Position numbers and translations under genes: made by a program | Notes under the pieces: model-generated | Seen by the model: the letters and a program-made list of their open reading frames with translations, nothing else | Databases searched by the model: none | What the model was told of the DNA's origin: nothing | Assembly (NCBI RefSeq): GCF_020884795.1 | Contig: NZ_BBZF01000019.1 | Location: 1-64,000 of the forward strand | Direction: 5' to 3' | DNA: 64,000 nt | Source: Micromonospora okii | GTDB lineage: Bacteria; Actinomycetota; Actinomycetes; Mycobacteriales; Micromonosporaceae | Shown: positions 33,464-41,991 of the stretch, one piece after another | Layout of the letters: every line of letters begins with the position of its first letter | Numbering within the stretch: position 1 is the stretch's first letter

Positions 33464-33878
33464 GGTGGCACCCCCTGCACCGGACCTCGTCCGGACTGTC
33501 GTTCCCGGCGCGGCCGTCCCCTCGGGACGCCGCTGTCCCCGGTGGCCCCACGCGGCACGCCGGCCGCGACCGCCGGGCTGGTCCACCTGGAGATTAACCG
33601 CAGTGATTACGGTGGGTCAACATGCTGTCGCGGGCGGCCGGTGTCATCGTTGGGTACCGCACCCCGATTCAACTGCGAAAACTTGTCGTCATCATCAGTC
33701 GACTCTCAGGCGCGGCATGGATTGTTCACAGGTTGCATCAACGTAGCGTCACGACCGATGGCCCCGGGAGGGTGTGCCGGTGACGCCCCGGTGACGGCGC
33801 GGGGCGCACCGTGTCGGCAGTCCCGCGCGACGGCCGGGGCAGCCCCACGCCCGTCGCGCGCCCGAGGGAGGCACGTCC
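33464..33878. other. Divergent cluster-regulatory region
   Basis: 415 bases between the SARP gene and the right-arm operon with no supported gene. It is notably AT-richer around 33590-33760. It contains the candidate SARP repeats and a -10-like TAGCGT at 33744-33749, and ends with the Shine-Dalgarno GAGGGAGG before the cyclase at 33879. The leftward side has GTTGACC and GTTAATC (reverse strand) 23 bp apart, a weaker hint of a second site. Confidence 0.6.
33722..33750 (+). promoter_or_regulatory. Candidate SARP operator, 11-bp-spaced heptads
   Basis: TTGTTCA (33722), TTGCATC (33733) and TAGCGTC (33744) begin exactly 11 bp apart, the periodicity of SARP binding sites; the last overlaps a -10-like TAGCGT. 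They are 128-157 bp upstream of the right-arm operon. Sequence similarity among the heptads is modest. Confidence 0.4.
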
Positions 33879-34208
33879 ATGGATCGTTCGCTGATTGTCG
33901 CCAAGGTGGTCCCCACCGAGCAGGAGCGGGTCGCCGAGATCTTCGCCGAGTCCGACGCGACGGAGCTGCCGCACCTGGCCGGGGTCCGGCACCGGTCGCT
34001 GTACCGGCTGCACGACCTCTACGTCCACCTGCTGGAGACCGAGCAGCCCGGGGAGGGCGCGGTGGAGAACGTCCGCGAGCACCCCGAGTTCGTCCGGGTC
34101 AGCGCCCGCCTGCGGCCGTACGTCTCGCCGTACCTGCCGACCTGGCGCTCCCCCCGGGACGCGATGGCGCACTGCTTCTACCGTTGGGACGCCGGGGGGC
34201 GGCCGTGA
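33879..34208 (+). CDS. TcmI-family polyketide cyclase, copy 2
   Basis: 109 residues; GAGGGAGG precedes ATG. MDRSLIVAKVVPTEQERV and IFAESDATELPHLAGVRHRS show it is a paralogue of the left-arm cyclase. It opens the right-arm operon and overlaps the AccDA start by 4 bp (GTGA). Expected to cyclise the poly-beta-keto intermediate after the aromatase has acted. Confidence 0.88.
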   Translation: MDRSLIVAKVVPTEQERVAEIFAESDATELPHLAGVRHRSLYRLHDLYVHLLETEQPGEGAVENVREHPEFVRVSARLRPYVSPYLPTWRSPRDAMAHCFYRWDAGGRP

Positions 34209-36040
34209 CCGCGACCGTCGGCCGGGACGAGCAGCTCTGGTCGCGCTGCGGCGGCTGCGCGGCCCTGCTCTACCGCAAGCGCCTGCGCCGCAACCTGGAC
34301 GTCTGCCCCGAGTGCGGCACCCACGCCCGGCTCGCCGCCCCGGAGCGGCTGCGCCAACTGGTCGACCCGTCCTCGTTCACCGCCCTCGGCGACCGGCCCG
34401 GCGACACCGACCCGGCCGGCGGCGACGTGGACCCGATCGGCTTCGTCGACCTGCTGCCGTACCCGCACCGGCTCACCGCCGCCCGGGCCGCCACCGGCCT
34501 GCCCGAGGCCGTCGTCTGCGGCACCGCCCGGATCGGGGGGCACCCGGTGGCGCTGGCGGTGATGGACTTCCGGTTCCTCGGCGGCAGCCTCGGCTGCGTC
34601 GTCGGCGAGCTGATCACCCGTACCGCCGAGCGGGCCCTGGCCGACGGCGTCCCGCTGGTGCTGGTCACCGCCTCCGGCGGGGCCCGAATGCAGGAGGGTG
34701 CCCTGTCGCTGATGCAGATGGCCACGGTGACCCAGGCGGTCGCGGCGCTGCGCGAGGCCGGGTTGCTGACGGTGAGCGTGCTGACCGACCCGACGTACGG
34801 GGGAGTGGCGGCGTCGTTCGCCACCAACACCGACCTGGTGCTGGCCGAGAGCGGCGCGCGGATGGGCTTCGCCGGTCCCCGGGTGATCCGGCAGGTCACC
34901 GGGCGGGCACTGCCCGACGGGTTCCAGACCGCCGACTTCCTCCTGCGGCACGGCCAGGTCGACATGGTGGTGCCCCGGCGCGCCCTGCGCGGTCGGCTGG
35001 CGGCGCTGCTGGCCGCCGCCGGCGCGGGCCGCCGCCGCGCGCGCGGCGCCGGGCCCGCCGACCCCCGACCGACGGCCGCCCGCCCCGACGACCGCCCGGC
35101 GGCCCACCGCGACAAGCGCGAGACGGATCGGCCCGGCGCGCGCGAGACCGGCCGTGCCGGCGACCGCGGGACGGATCGGCCCGGCGAGCGCCGCGCCGAC
35201 GTGCCCCGGCCGGCGGCGGGCGACGCGTGGGAGACCGTGCGCACCGCCCGGCACCCGGGCCGGCCGACCACGCTGGACTACCTCGACACCGCGTTCGACG
35301 GCTTCGTGGAGCTGCACGGCGACCGGCTCGGCGCCGACTGCCCGGCCGTCGTCGGCGGGTTGGCCCGGATCGGCGACCGGCACCTGATCGTCATCGGCCA
35401 CCAGAAGGGGCACACCACCGCCGAGCTGGTCGCCCGCAACTTCGGCATGGCCAGCCCCGCCGGGCACCGCAAGGCGCTGCGGCTCATGCGGCTCGCCGCC
35501 CGGCTGGGCCTGCCGGTGGTGACCCTCGTGGACACCCCCGGCGCCGACCCCGGCGTGGGCGCGGAGACGCAGGGGCAGGCGGCGGCCATCGCCGAGAACA
35601 TCCTCACCCTGAGCAGCCTGCCCGTCCCGGTGGTCGCGGTGGTCACCGGCGAGGGCGGCAGCGGCGGGGCGCTCGCGCTCGCCGTCGCCGACCGGGTGCT
35701 GATGCTCCAGCACGCCGTCTACTCGGTGATCAGCCCCGAGGGGTGCGCGGCGATCCTCTGGCCGGACAGCTCGGCGGCCCCGCAGGCCGCCCGGGCGCTG
35801 CGGCTGACCGCGCCGGACCTGTGCGCGCTGGGCGTCGCCGACGACGTCGTGCCGGAGCCCGCGCCGGCCGCCCACGCCGACCCCGACGCCGCCGGGGAGG
35901 CGCTGCGCCGGGCGGTGCTGGCCAACCTCACCCCGCTGCTGGACGTGCCGCCCGCCACGCTGGTGCGCCGCCGCCGGCAGCGGTTCCGCCGCTTCGGGGC
36001 GGCCCGCTCCGGCGGCCTCGCGGCCGGGGGCGTCCGGTGA
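34205..36040 (+). CDS. accDA: Fused acetyl-CoA carboxylase carboxyltransferase beta-alpha (AccDA)
   Basis: 611 residues from GTG at 34205. The N-terminal half is AccD with a four-Cys zinc finger (Cys15, 18, 34, 37) and VTASGGARMQEGALSLMQM. A charged linker of about 50 residues (270-335) leads into AccA with HQKGHTTAELVARNFGMA and VTGEGGSGGALALAVADR. Such fusions occur in actinobacterial secondary clusters. With AccB and AccC it would make malonyl-CoA specifically for the adjacent minimal PKS. Confidence 0.93.
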   Translation: MTATVGRDEQLWSRCGGCAALLYRKRLRRNLDVCPECGTHARLAAPERLRQLVDPSSFTALGDRPGDTDPAGGDVDPIGFVDLLPYPHRLTAARAATGLPEAVVCGTARIGGHPVALAVMDFRFLGGSLGCVVGELITRTAERALADGVPLVLVTASGGARMQEGALSLMQMATVTQAVAALREAGLLTVSVLTDPTYGGVAASFATNTDLVLAESGARMGFAGPRVIRQVTGRALPDGFQTADFLLRHGQVDMVVPRRALRGRLAALLAAAGAGRRRARGAGPADPRPTAARPDDRPAAHRDKRETDRPGARETGRAGDRGTDRPGERRADVPRPAAGDAWETVRTARHPGRPTTLDYLDTAFDGFVELHGDRLGADCPAVVGGLARIGDRHLIVIGHQKGHTTAELVARNFGMASPAGHRKALRLMRLAARLGLPVVTLVDTPGADPGVGAETQGQAAAIAENILTLSSLPVPVVAVVTGEGGSGGALALAVADRVLMLQHAVYSVISPEGCAAILWPDSSAAPQAARALRLTAPDLCALGVADDVVPEPAPAAHADPDAAGEALRRAVLANLTPLLDVPPATLVRRRRQRFRRFGAARSGGLAAGGVR

Positions 36041-36516
36041 GCGCCGGGGGCGCCCCGGACGACGCCGTGCTGGCGGGGCTGCGCCGGCACGCCCGGGACC
36101 TCGTCGCCGAGCTGGCCGGCCCGGTGCGCCGGGTGCGGCTGCGCAGCGGGCAGACCACGCTGGAGGTGGAGTGGCACGGCGCGGCCGACCCCGCGCCGGC
36201 CCCCCGACCCGCGCCCGCGCCCCCGCCCGAGTCCGAGTCCGGGTCCCGGTCCGCGCCGTTGCCCGGGGCGGACGACCGCGCCGTCGTCCGGTCGCCGATC
36301 GTCGGCACCTTCTACCGCGCCCCGGAGCCCGGCGCCGCGCCGTTCATCGCGGTCGGCGACCTGGTCCGCGCCGGGCAGGTGGTGGGGATCGTCGAGGCGA
36401 TGAAGCTGATGAACGAGGTCACGACGGACCGGGCCGGCCGCGTGCTGGAGGTCCTCGCCGGCGACGGGACGCCGGTGGAGTACGACCAGCCGCTGCTCGC
36501 CCTGGAACCGGCGTAG
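36037..36516 (+). CDS. accB: Biotin carboxyl carrier protein of acetyl-CoA carboxylase
   Basis: 159 residues from GTG at 36037 (overlaps accDA). A Pro/Ala-rich hinge (about 51-75) separates the N-terminal helix region from the biotinyl domain, where Lys123 in VEAMKLMNEV is the biotin attachment site. PIVGTFYRAPEPGA is the usual start of the barrel. It shuttles carboxylate between AccC and AccDA. Confidence 0.95.
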   Translation: MSAGGAPDDAVLAGLRRHARDLVAELAGPVRRVRLRSGQTTLEVEWHGAADPAPAPRPAPAPPPESESGSRSAPLPGADDRAVVRSPIVGTFYRAPEPGAAPFIAVGDLVRAGQVVGIVEAMKLMNEVTTDRAGRVLEVLAGDGTPVEYDQPLLALEPA

Positions 36517-36531
36517 GGCGGGGGCGGCGGC

Positions 36532-37923
36532 ATGTTCGAGAAGGTGCTGATCGCCAACCGGGGCGAGATCGCCCTGCGGGTGCTGCGCGCCTGCCGGGAG
36601 CTGGGCGTCCGGACGGTGGCCGTCTACTCCAGCGCCGACGCGGACTCCGCGGCGGTGCGGCTGGCCGACGAGGCGGTGCGGATCGGGCCGGCGGACGGCC
36701 GGCGCAGCTACCTCAACGCGGCGGCGATCGTGGAGGCCGCCCGGCGCACCGGGGCGCAGGCGGTCCACCCCGGCTACGGGTTCCTCTCCGAGGACGCCGA
36801 CTTCGCCGAGATCTGCGCCGAGAACGGGCTGACCTTCGTCGGCCCGCCCCCGCCGGTGATGGCCGCGCTGTCGGACAAGTCGACCGCGCGGGCGCTGATG
36901 CGCCGGGCCGGGCTGCCGTTGCCGGCGGGCAGCGTGGAGACGCTGCCGACCGTGGAGCGGGCCGCCGAGGTGGCCGCCGAGGTCGGCTACCCGGTGATCG
37001 TGAAGGCCGCCGCCGGGGGCGGCGGGCGCGGCATGACCGTGGTGCGCGCGGCGGCCGACCTGCCCCGGGCGTACGCCCGGACCCGGGCCGCCGCGCAGGC
37101 CGCCTTCGGCGACGACCGGGTGTACGTCGAGCGGTACCTGACCGACGCGCGCCACGTCGAGGTGCAGGTGCTCTGCGACGGCCACGGCAACGGCGTGCAC
37201 CTGGGCACCCGGGACTGCTCGGTGCAGCGGCGGCACCAGAAGCTGGTCGAGGAGGCCCCCGCCCCGTCGCTGCCGGCGGCCACCGCCGACGCCCTCACCG
37301 CGGCGGCGCTGCGCGGGGTGCTGGAGGTCGGCTTCACCGGCGCCGGGACCGTGGAGTTCCTCGTGGACGACCACGACCGCTTCCACTTCCTGGAGATCAA
37401 CTGCCGGATCCAGGTGGAGCACCCGGTCACCGAGATGATCACCGGCGTCGACCTGGTGCACGAGCAGCTCCACATCGCCGCCGGGGTGCCGCTGCGCCTG
37501 CGGCAGGCCGACGTGCGTCCGCACGGGGTGGCCGTGGAGTGCCGGGTCAACGTGGAGGACCCGGACGCCGGCTTCGCGCCCACCCCCGGGCGGCTGGACC
37601 GGTTCCACCCGCCCGGCGGGCCGTTCACCCGCGTCGACACCCACGGCCACCCGGGCTACGTCGTCGGCCCGCACTACGACTCGCTGCTGGCCAAGGTCGC
37701 CACCTGGGCCCCCGACCGGGACCTGGCGCTGGACCGGCTGGAACGCGCGCTCGCCGAGTTCGACATCGCCGGGCCGGGCGTGCGGACCACCATCCCCTTC
37801 GTGCGGCGGGTGCTCGACGACGCCGCCTTCCGCAAGGGGCGCTACTCCACCGGGCTGGTCGACCGCCTGCTGCGCGACCCCGACCGCGCCGGCCCGCCCC
37901 GCACCGACCAGAGGAGGAACTGA
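36532..37923 (+). CDS. accC: Biotin carboxylase of acetyl-CoA carboxylase
   Basis: 463 residues from ATG at 36532. ATP-grasp enzyme: FEKVLIANRGEIALRVLRAC at the N-terminus, glycine-rich loop KAAAGGGGRGMTVV, HLGTRDCSVQRRHQKLVEE, and EINCRIQVEHPVTEM with the catalytic Glu/Asn/Arg set. It carboxylates AccB-biotin. Its stop overlaps the ACP-aromatase start (TGATG at 37921), showing that precursor supply and PKS are co-translated. Confidence 0.95.
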   Translation: MFEKVLIANRGEIALRVLRACRELGVRTVAVYSSADADSAAVRLADEAVRIGPADGRRSYLNAAAIVEAARRTGAQAVHPGYGFLSEDADFAEICAENGLTFVGPPPPVMAALSDKSTARALMRRAGLPLPAGSVETLPTVERAAEVAAEVGYPVIVKAAAGGGGRGMTVVRAAADLPRAYARTRAAAQAAFGDDRVYVERYLTDARHVEVQVLCDGHGNGVHLGTRDCSVQRRHQKLVEEAPAPSLPAATADALTAAALRGVLEVGFTGAGTVEFLVDDHDRFHFLEINCRIQVEHPVTEMITGVDLVHEQLHIAAGVPLRLRQADVRPHGVAVECRVNVEDPDAGFAPTPGRLDRFHPPGGPFTRVDTHGHPGYVVGPHYDSLLAKVATWAPDRDLALDRLERALAEFDIAGPGVRTTIPFVRRVLDDAAFRKGRYSTGLVDRLLRDPDRAGPPRTDQRRN

Positions 37924-38651
37924 TGACCGTCACCCATGGCCGCCCGCTCACCGCCGAGATCGCCGAGATCCTGGTGGCCAACTGTGGGCTGGACGCCGAG
38001 ATCGCGGCCCGGGAACCCACCGCGCCCCTGGAGGACCTCGGCATGGACTCCCTCGCCCTGCTGGAGCTCTCCGCGGTGGTCGCCGACCGGTACCGGGTGC
38101 GCCTGCCCGAGGACGCCGTGCGGCTGAGCATCGCCGAGGTCGCCGACCTGGTGGCCCGGGCGACCGACCCGCCCGGGCACACCGAGAACAGCATCGTCGT
38201 CGCCGCGCCGCTGCGGCTGGTCTGGGAGCTGACCAACGACGTGGCGAACTGGCCGGACCTGTTCACCGAGTACGCCTCGGCGGACATCCTCGAACGCGAC
38301 GGCCGCACCGTGCGGTTCCGGCTGACCATGCACCCCGACGAGAACGGCGCGGTGTGGAGCTGGGTGAGCGAGCGCACCACCGACTGGGAGAACCGCGAGG
38401 TGCGGGCGCACCGCGTGGAGACCGGCCCGTTCGAGTACATGCGCATCCGCTGGCACTACGACACCGAGCCCGACGGCACCCGGATGACCTGGGTGCAGGA
38501 CTTCGCGATGCGCCCGAACGCGCCGCTGGACAACGCCGGGATGACCGCGCGGATCAACGCCAACAGCCGCGTCCAGCTCGCGGTCATCAAGGAACGGATC
38601 GAGCGGGTGGCCGCCGGCCGCGCCGCCACCACGGGAGGCGACGATGAGTGA
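37923..38651 (+). CDS. ACP-aromatase/cyclase fusion protein
   Basis: 242 residues in one uninterrupted frame. Residues 1-80 are an acyl carrier protein with the phosphopantetheine Ser43 in LGMDSLALLEL. A short linker (ARATDPPG) leads directly into a SRPBCC aromatase/cyclase (about 86-232) with HTENSIVVAAP, FRLTMHPDENG, VWSWVSERTTDW and DFAMRPNAPLD, as in WhiE ORFVI/TcmN N-terminal domain. In the spore-pigment and tetracenomycin clusters I know, these are separate genes. The fusion keeps the growing chain tethered to the ring-forming domain. The overlap with the next gene is 8 bp. Confidence 0.92.
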   Translation: MTVTHGRPLTAEIAEILVANCGLDAEIAAREPTAPLEDLGMDSLALLELSAVVADRYRVRLPEDAVRLSIAEVADLVARATDPPGHTENSIVVAAPLRLVWELTNDVANWPDLFTEYASADILERDGRTVRFRLTMHPDENGAVWSWVSERTTDWENREVRAHRVETGPFEYMRIRWHYDTEPDGTRMTWVQDFAMRPNAPLDNAGMTARINANSRVQLAVIKERIERVAAGRAATTGGDDE

Positions 38652-39078
38652 CACGACCGACCAGCGGCCGGCCCCCGGCACACCGGCCCAGCGGACGGTG
38701 GCCAGCCGGGACGTCCCGCCCGACCGGCGGCGCGGCGGCGAGCTGCGGGTGCTGCTCGGGCCGAAGACCGTCGGCAGCACCTCCGGGTTCATGGGCGTGG
38801 CGGCCCTGGCCCCGGGGGAGCGGATCGCCGAGCACTACCACCCGTACAGCGAGGAGTTCCTCTACGTCGCGCGCGGGGAGATCACCGTCGACCTGAACGA
38901 CCGGCCGGTGCCGCTGGCCACCGGGGAGGCCCTGTTCGTGCCGGTCAACGTGCGGCACCGGCTGCGCAACACCGGCACCGAGCCCGCCGAGGTGGTCTTC
39001 CACCTGGGCCCGCTCGCGCCCCGCCCGGAACTCGGCCACGTCGACACCGAACCGGCCGAGCAGCGGGGCGCGTCGTGA
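38644..39078 (+). CDS. Cupin, WhiE ORFII-like
   Basis: 144 residues. A single cupin barrel with EHYHPYSEEFLYVARGE (His ligands and Glu) and VPVNVRHRLRN. The flanking RRGGELRVLLGPKTVGSTSG and HLGPLAPRPELGHVD are what I recall from the WhiE ORFII-type cupins of spore-pigment loci, supporting the assignment of this cluster. Role probably in cyclisation or oxygenation of the polyketide; the exact chemistry is not established. Confidence 0.85.
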   Translation: MSDTTDQRPAPGTPAQRTVASRDVPPDRRRGGELRVLLGPKTVGSTSGFMGVAALAPGERIAEHYHPYSEEFLYVARGEITVDLNDRPVPLATGEALFVPVNVRHRLRNTGTEPAEVVFHLGPLAPRPELGHVDTEPAEQRGAS

Positions 39079-40352
39079 CCGCCCGCCGCACGGTGGTGAC
39101 CGGCGTCGGGGTGGTCGCCCCGGGCGGCGTGACCCGGGACCGGTTCTGGAAGACGATCACCGAGGGGCGCACGGCGACGCGGCGGATCACGTTCTTCGAC
39201 CCGTCGCCGTTCCGCTCCCGCATCGCCGCCGAGTGCGACTTCGACCCGGTCGCCGCCGGGCTCACCGAGGCCGAGCGGCGCCGCGCCGACCGGTACGTGC
39301 AGTTCGCGCTCGCCTGCTCGATCGAGGCGCTCGCCGACAGCGGCCTCGAGCTGACCGACGCGCAGCGCGACCGCGCCGGGGTGGTCCTCGGCACCGCCGT
39401 CGGCGGCACCATGGCCCTGGAGCAGGAGTACGTCACCGTCAGCGACTCGGGCCGGCACTGGCTGGTCGACCACGCGCGCGGCGGGCCGTACCTGTACCAG
39501 GCGCTCGTCCCCAGCAGCCTCGCCGCCGACGTGGCCTGCCGGCACGGGCTGCACGGCCCCGCGCAGGTGGTCTCCACCGGCTGCACCTCCGGCATCGACG
39601 CCATCGGGTACGCCCACCAGCTCATCGCCGACGACGAGGCCGACGTCGTGCTGGCCGGGGCGGCCGACTCGCCGATCTCCCCGGTCACCGTGGCCTCCTT
39701 CGACGCGATCAAGGCGACCAGCCCCGACAACGACGACCCGGCGCACGCCTCCCGCCCGTTCGACGCCGACCGGCACGGCTTCGTCCTCGCCGAGGGCGCG
39801 GCGGTGCTGGTCCTGGAGGAGTACGGGCACGCCCGCCGCCGGGGCGCGCACGTCTACTGCGAGCTGGCCGGGTACGCCAGCCGCAGCAACGGCTACCACA
39901 TGACGGGCCTGCGCCCGGACGGGCTGGAGATGGCGCTGGCCATCTCCGCCGCCCTGAAGCAGGCCCGGCTGGCCCCGGAGCAGGTCTCCTACGTCAGTGC
40001 CCACGGCTCGGGCACCCGGCAGAACGACCGGCACGAGACGGCGGCGTTCAAGCGGGCCCTCGGCGAGGCCGCCCGCCGCGTCCCGGTCAGCTCCATCAAG
40101 TCCATGGTGGGGCACTCCCTCGGCGCGATCGGCTCCATCGAGATGGCCGCCTGCGCGCTGGCCGTCGAGTACGGGGTGGTGCCGCCGACGGCCAACTGGG
40201 CCACCCGCGACCCGGAGTGCGACCTGGACTACGTGCCGAACGTGGCCCGGGAGCTGCCGGTGGACGTGGCGCTCTCGGTGGGCAGCGGCTTCGGCGGCTT
40301 CCAGTCGGCGATGCTGTTCCGCCGGCTCCCCCCGGCGGCGGTGGCCGCGTGA
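39075..40352 (+). CDS. Type II PKS ketosynthase alpha
   Basis: 425 residues from GTG at 39075 (GTGA overlap). Catalytic triad complete: Cys170 in VSTGCTSGIDA, His310 in SAHGSGT, His347 in MVGHSLGAIG. Sequence VVSTGCTSGIDAIGYA is diagnostic for aromatic type II KS-alpha. It elongates malonyl-ACP units together with KS-beta. Confidence 0.96.
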   Translation: MTARRTVVTGVGVVAPGGVTRDRFWKTITEGRTATRRITFFDPSPFRSRIAAECDFDPVAAGLTEAERRRADRYVQFALACSIEALADSGLELTDAQRDRAGVVLGTAVGGTMALEQEYVTVSDSGRHWLVDHARGGPYLYQALVPSSLAADVACRHGLHGPAQVVSTGCTSGIDAIGYAHQLIADDEADVVLAGAADSPISPVTVASFDAIKATSPDNDDPAHASRPFDADRHGFVLAEGAAVLVLEEYGHARRRGAHVYCELAGYASRSNGYHMTGLRPDGLEMALAISAALKQARLAPEQVSYVSAHGSGTRQNDRHETAAFKRALGEAARRVPVSSIKSMVGHSLGAIGSIEMAACALAVEYGVVPPTANWATRDPECDLDYVPNVARELPVDVALSVGSGFGGFQSAMLFRRLPPAAVAA

Positions 40353-41662
40353 GCGCCCCGGACGGTGGTCGCGTGAGCGCGCGGGCGGTGGTCACCGGGA
40401 TCGGGGTGGTCGCCCCCAGCGGCGTGGGCGTCGACGCGCACTGGGCCACGGTGGCGTCGGGCACCCGGCGCACCGGCCCGATCACCCTGTTCGACCCGAC
40501 GCCCTACCCGACCCGCGTCGCCGGGGAGGTGCCCGACTTCGCGGCGCCGACCTGGGCGGAGAACCGGCGGCTGGTGCAGACCGACCGGTGGACCCACCTG
40601 GGGTTCGCCGCGACCCGGCTGGCGCTGGACGACGCGGGGCTGCCCGAGCGCGCCCCCGACCCGTACGGCTACGCGGTCACCCTGGCCAGCTCCTCGGGCG
40701 GGAACCTGTTCGGCCAGCGGGAGCTGCAACGGCTGTGGGGCGGCCCGTCGCGCACCGTGGGGGCGTACCAGTCGATCGCCTGGTTCTACGCGGCCAGCGT
40801 CGGGCAGCTCTCCATCCACCACCAGTTCAAGGGCCCGTCCGGGGTGCTGGTCAGCGAGTCCGCCGGCGGGCTGGACAGCCTCGCGCACGCGGTGCGCACC
40901 GTGCGCCGGGGCACGCCCGTGGTGATCGCCGGGGCCACCGAGTGCCCGCTGAGCCCGTACGCGCTGGCCTGCCAGCTCGCCTCCGGGCTGCTCAGCGGGG
41001 AGGCCGACCCCGCGCGGGCGTACCGGCCGTTCGACGCCGACGCCGCCGGGTACGTCCCCGCGGAGGGCGGCGCGGTGTTCGTGGTGGAGGAGATGGGGCA
41101 CGCCCTGGCCCGGGGCGCCCGGATCTACGGCGAGGTCACCGGCTGGGGGGCCACCCACGACGCCGCCCACACCGGGCCCGACTCGGCCGGCGACCCCGCC
41201 CAGTACGCCCGCGCGGTCCGGCTGGCCCTGGACCGGGCCGCCGTCGCGCCCGGTGACGTGGACGTGGTGTTGCCCGACGCCCTGGGCGTGCCCCGCTACG
41301 ACCGGGCCGAGGCCGACGCGCTGCGCGCGGTCTTCGGCTCCCGGCCGGTGCCGGTGACCACCCAGAAGCCGCTGACCGGCCGGGCCCACCAGGGCGGGTC
41401 GGCGCTGGACGTGGCGACGGCGCTGCTCGCCTTCGCCCACGACACGCTGCCCGCCTCCGCCGGCCCGGACCGCCCGGCCGACGGCTGCGAGCTGGACTTC
41501 CTGCGCTCACCGCGCCGCCCCGACTCCCGGGTGGCGCTGGTCTGCGCGCGGGGGTTCGACGGTTTCAACAGCGCGCTGGTGCTGCGCGGCGCGGCGGCCC
41601 GTCCCGCGCCGCGACCCCGCCGGGCCACCGTGCCCGGCCCGACGGAAGGAACGGACGAATGA
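40349..41662 (+). CDS. Type II PKS ketosynthase beta (chain length factor)
   Basis: 437 residues from GTG at 40349, overlapping KS-alpha; a second GTG at 40373 is possible. KS fold without a catalytic Cys: the site reads VSESAGGLDS, with Ser171 aligning to the KS-alpha Cys where most CLFs have Gln. It forms the heterodimer that fixes chain length. The Ala/Pro/Arg-rich tail is not conserved. Confidence 0.93.
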   Translation: MSAPDGGRVSARAVVTGIGVVAPSGVGVDAHWATVASGTRRTGPITLFDPTPYPTRVAGEVPDFAAPTWAENRRLVQTDRWTHLGFAATRLALDDAGLPERAPDPYGYAVTLASSSGGNLFGQRELQRLWGGPSRTVGAYQSIAWFYAASVGQLSIHHQFKGPSGVLVSESAGGLDSLAHAVRTVRRGTPVVIAGATECPLSPYALACQLASGLLSGEADPARAYRPFDADAAGYVPAEGGAVFVVEEMGHALARGARIYGEVTGWGATHDAAHTGPDSAGDPAQYARAVRLALDRAAVAPGDVDVVLPDALGVPRYDRAEADALRAVFGSRPVPVTTQKPLTGRAHQGGSALDVATALLAFAHDTLPASAGPDRPADGCELDFLRSPRRPDSRVALVCARGFDGFNSALVLRGAAARPAPRPRRATVPGPTEGTDE

Positions 41663-41979
41663 CCGAACAGCGGGCCCGGGTGGTCTTCCTGGTGCGGGTG
41701 CCGGAGCGGCGCGCGGGGGAGTTCCTGCGCGCGTACGAGGCGATCCGGCACCTGGTCGCCGAGGGCGCGCCGGGGCACCTGATGGACCAGGTGTGCCGCT
41801 CGGCCGCCGACCCGGAGCAGTGGTTGATCACCAGCGAGTGGGTCAACCTGGCCGCGTTCGAGGCGTGGGAGCGCAGCGCGCAGCACCGGGACCTGGTGCG
41901 GCCCCTGCGCGAGTGCTTCAGCTCGGAGGAGCGGTCGCTGCGGTTCCTGGTCTACGCGCAGACCCCCGCCCTGGCGTGA
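41659..41979 (+). CDS. Antibiotic biosynthesis monooxygenase (ABM) domain protein
   Basis: 106 residues, ATG at 41659 overlapping the KS-beta stop. A small ferredoxin-like alpha/beta sandwich: VVFLVRVPERRAGEFLRAY, EQWLITSEWVNLAAFEAWE and a final strand RFLVYAQT. ABM proteins act as cofactor-free oxygenases on anthrone-like polyketides or as dimerisation modules. Last gene of the right arm; 12 bp from the opposing STAND gene. Confidence 0.83.
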   Translation: MTEQRARVVFLVRVPERRAGEFLRAYEAIRHLVAEGAPGHLMDQVCRSAADPEQWLITSEWVNLAAFEAWERSAQHRDLVRPLRECFSSEERSLRFLVYAQTPALA

Positions 41980-41991
41980 CCGGAACCAGGC

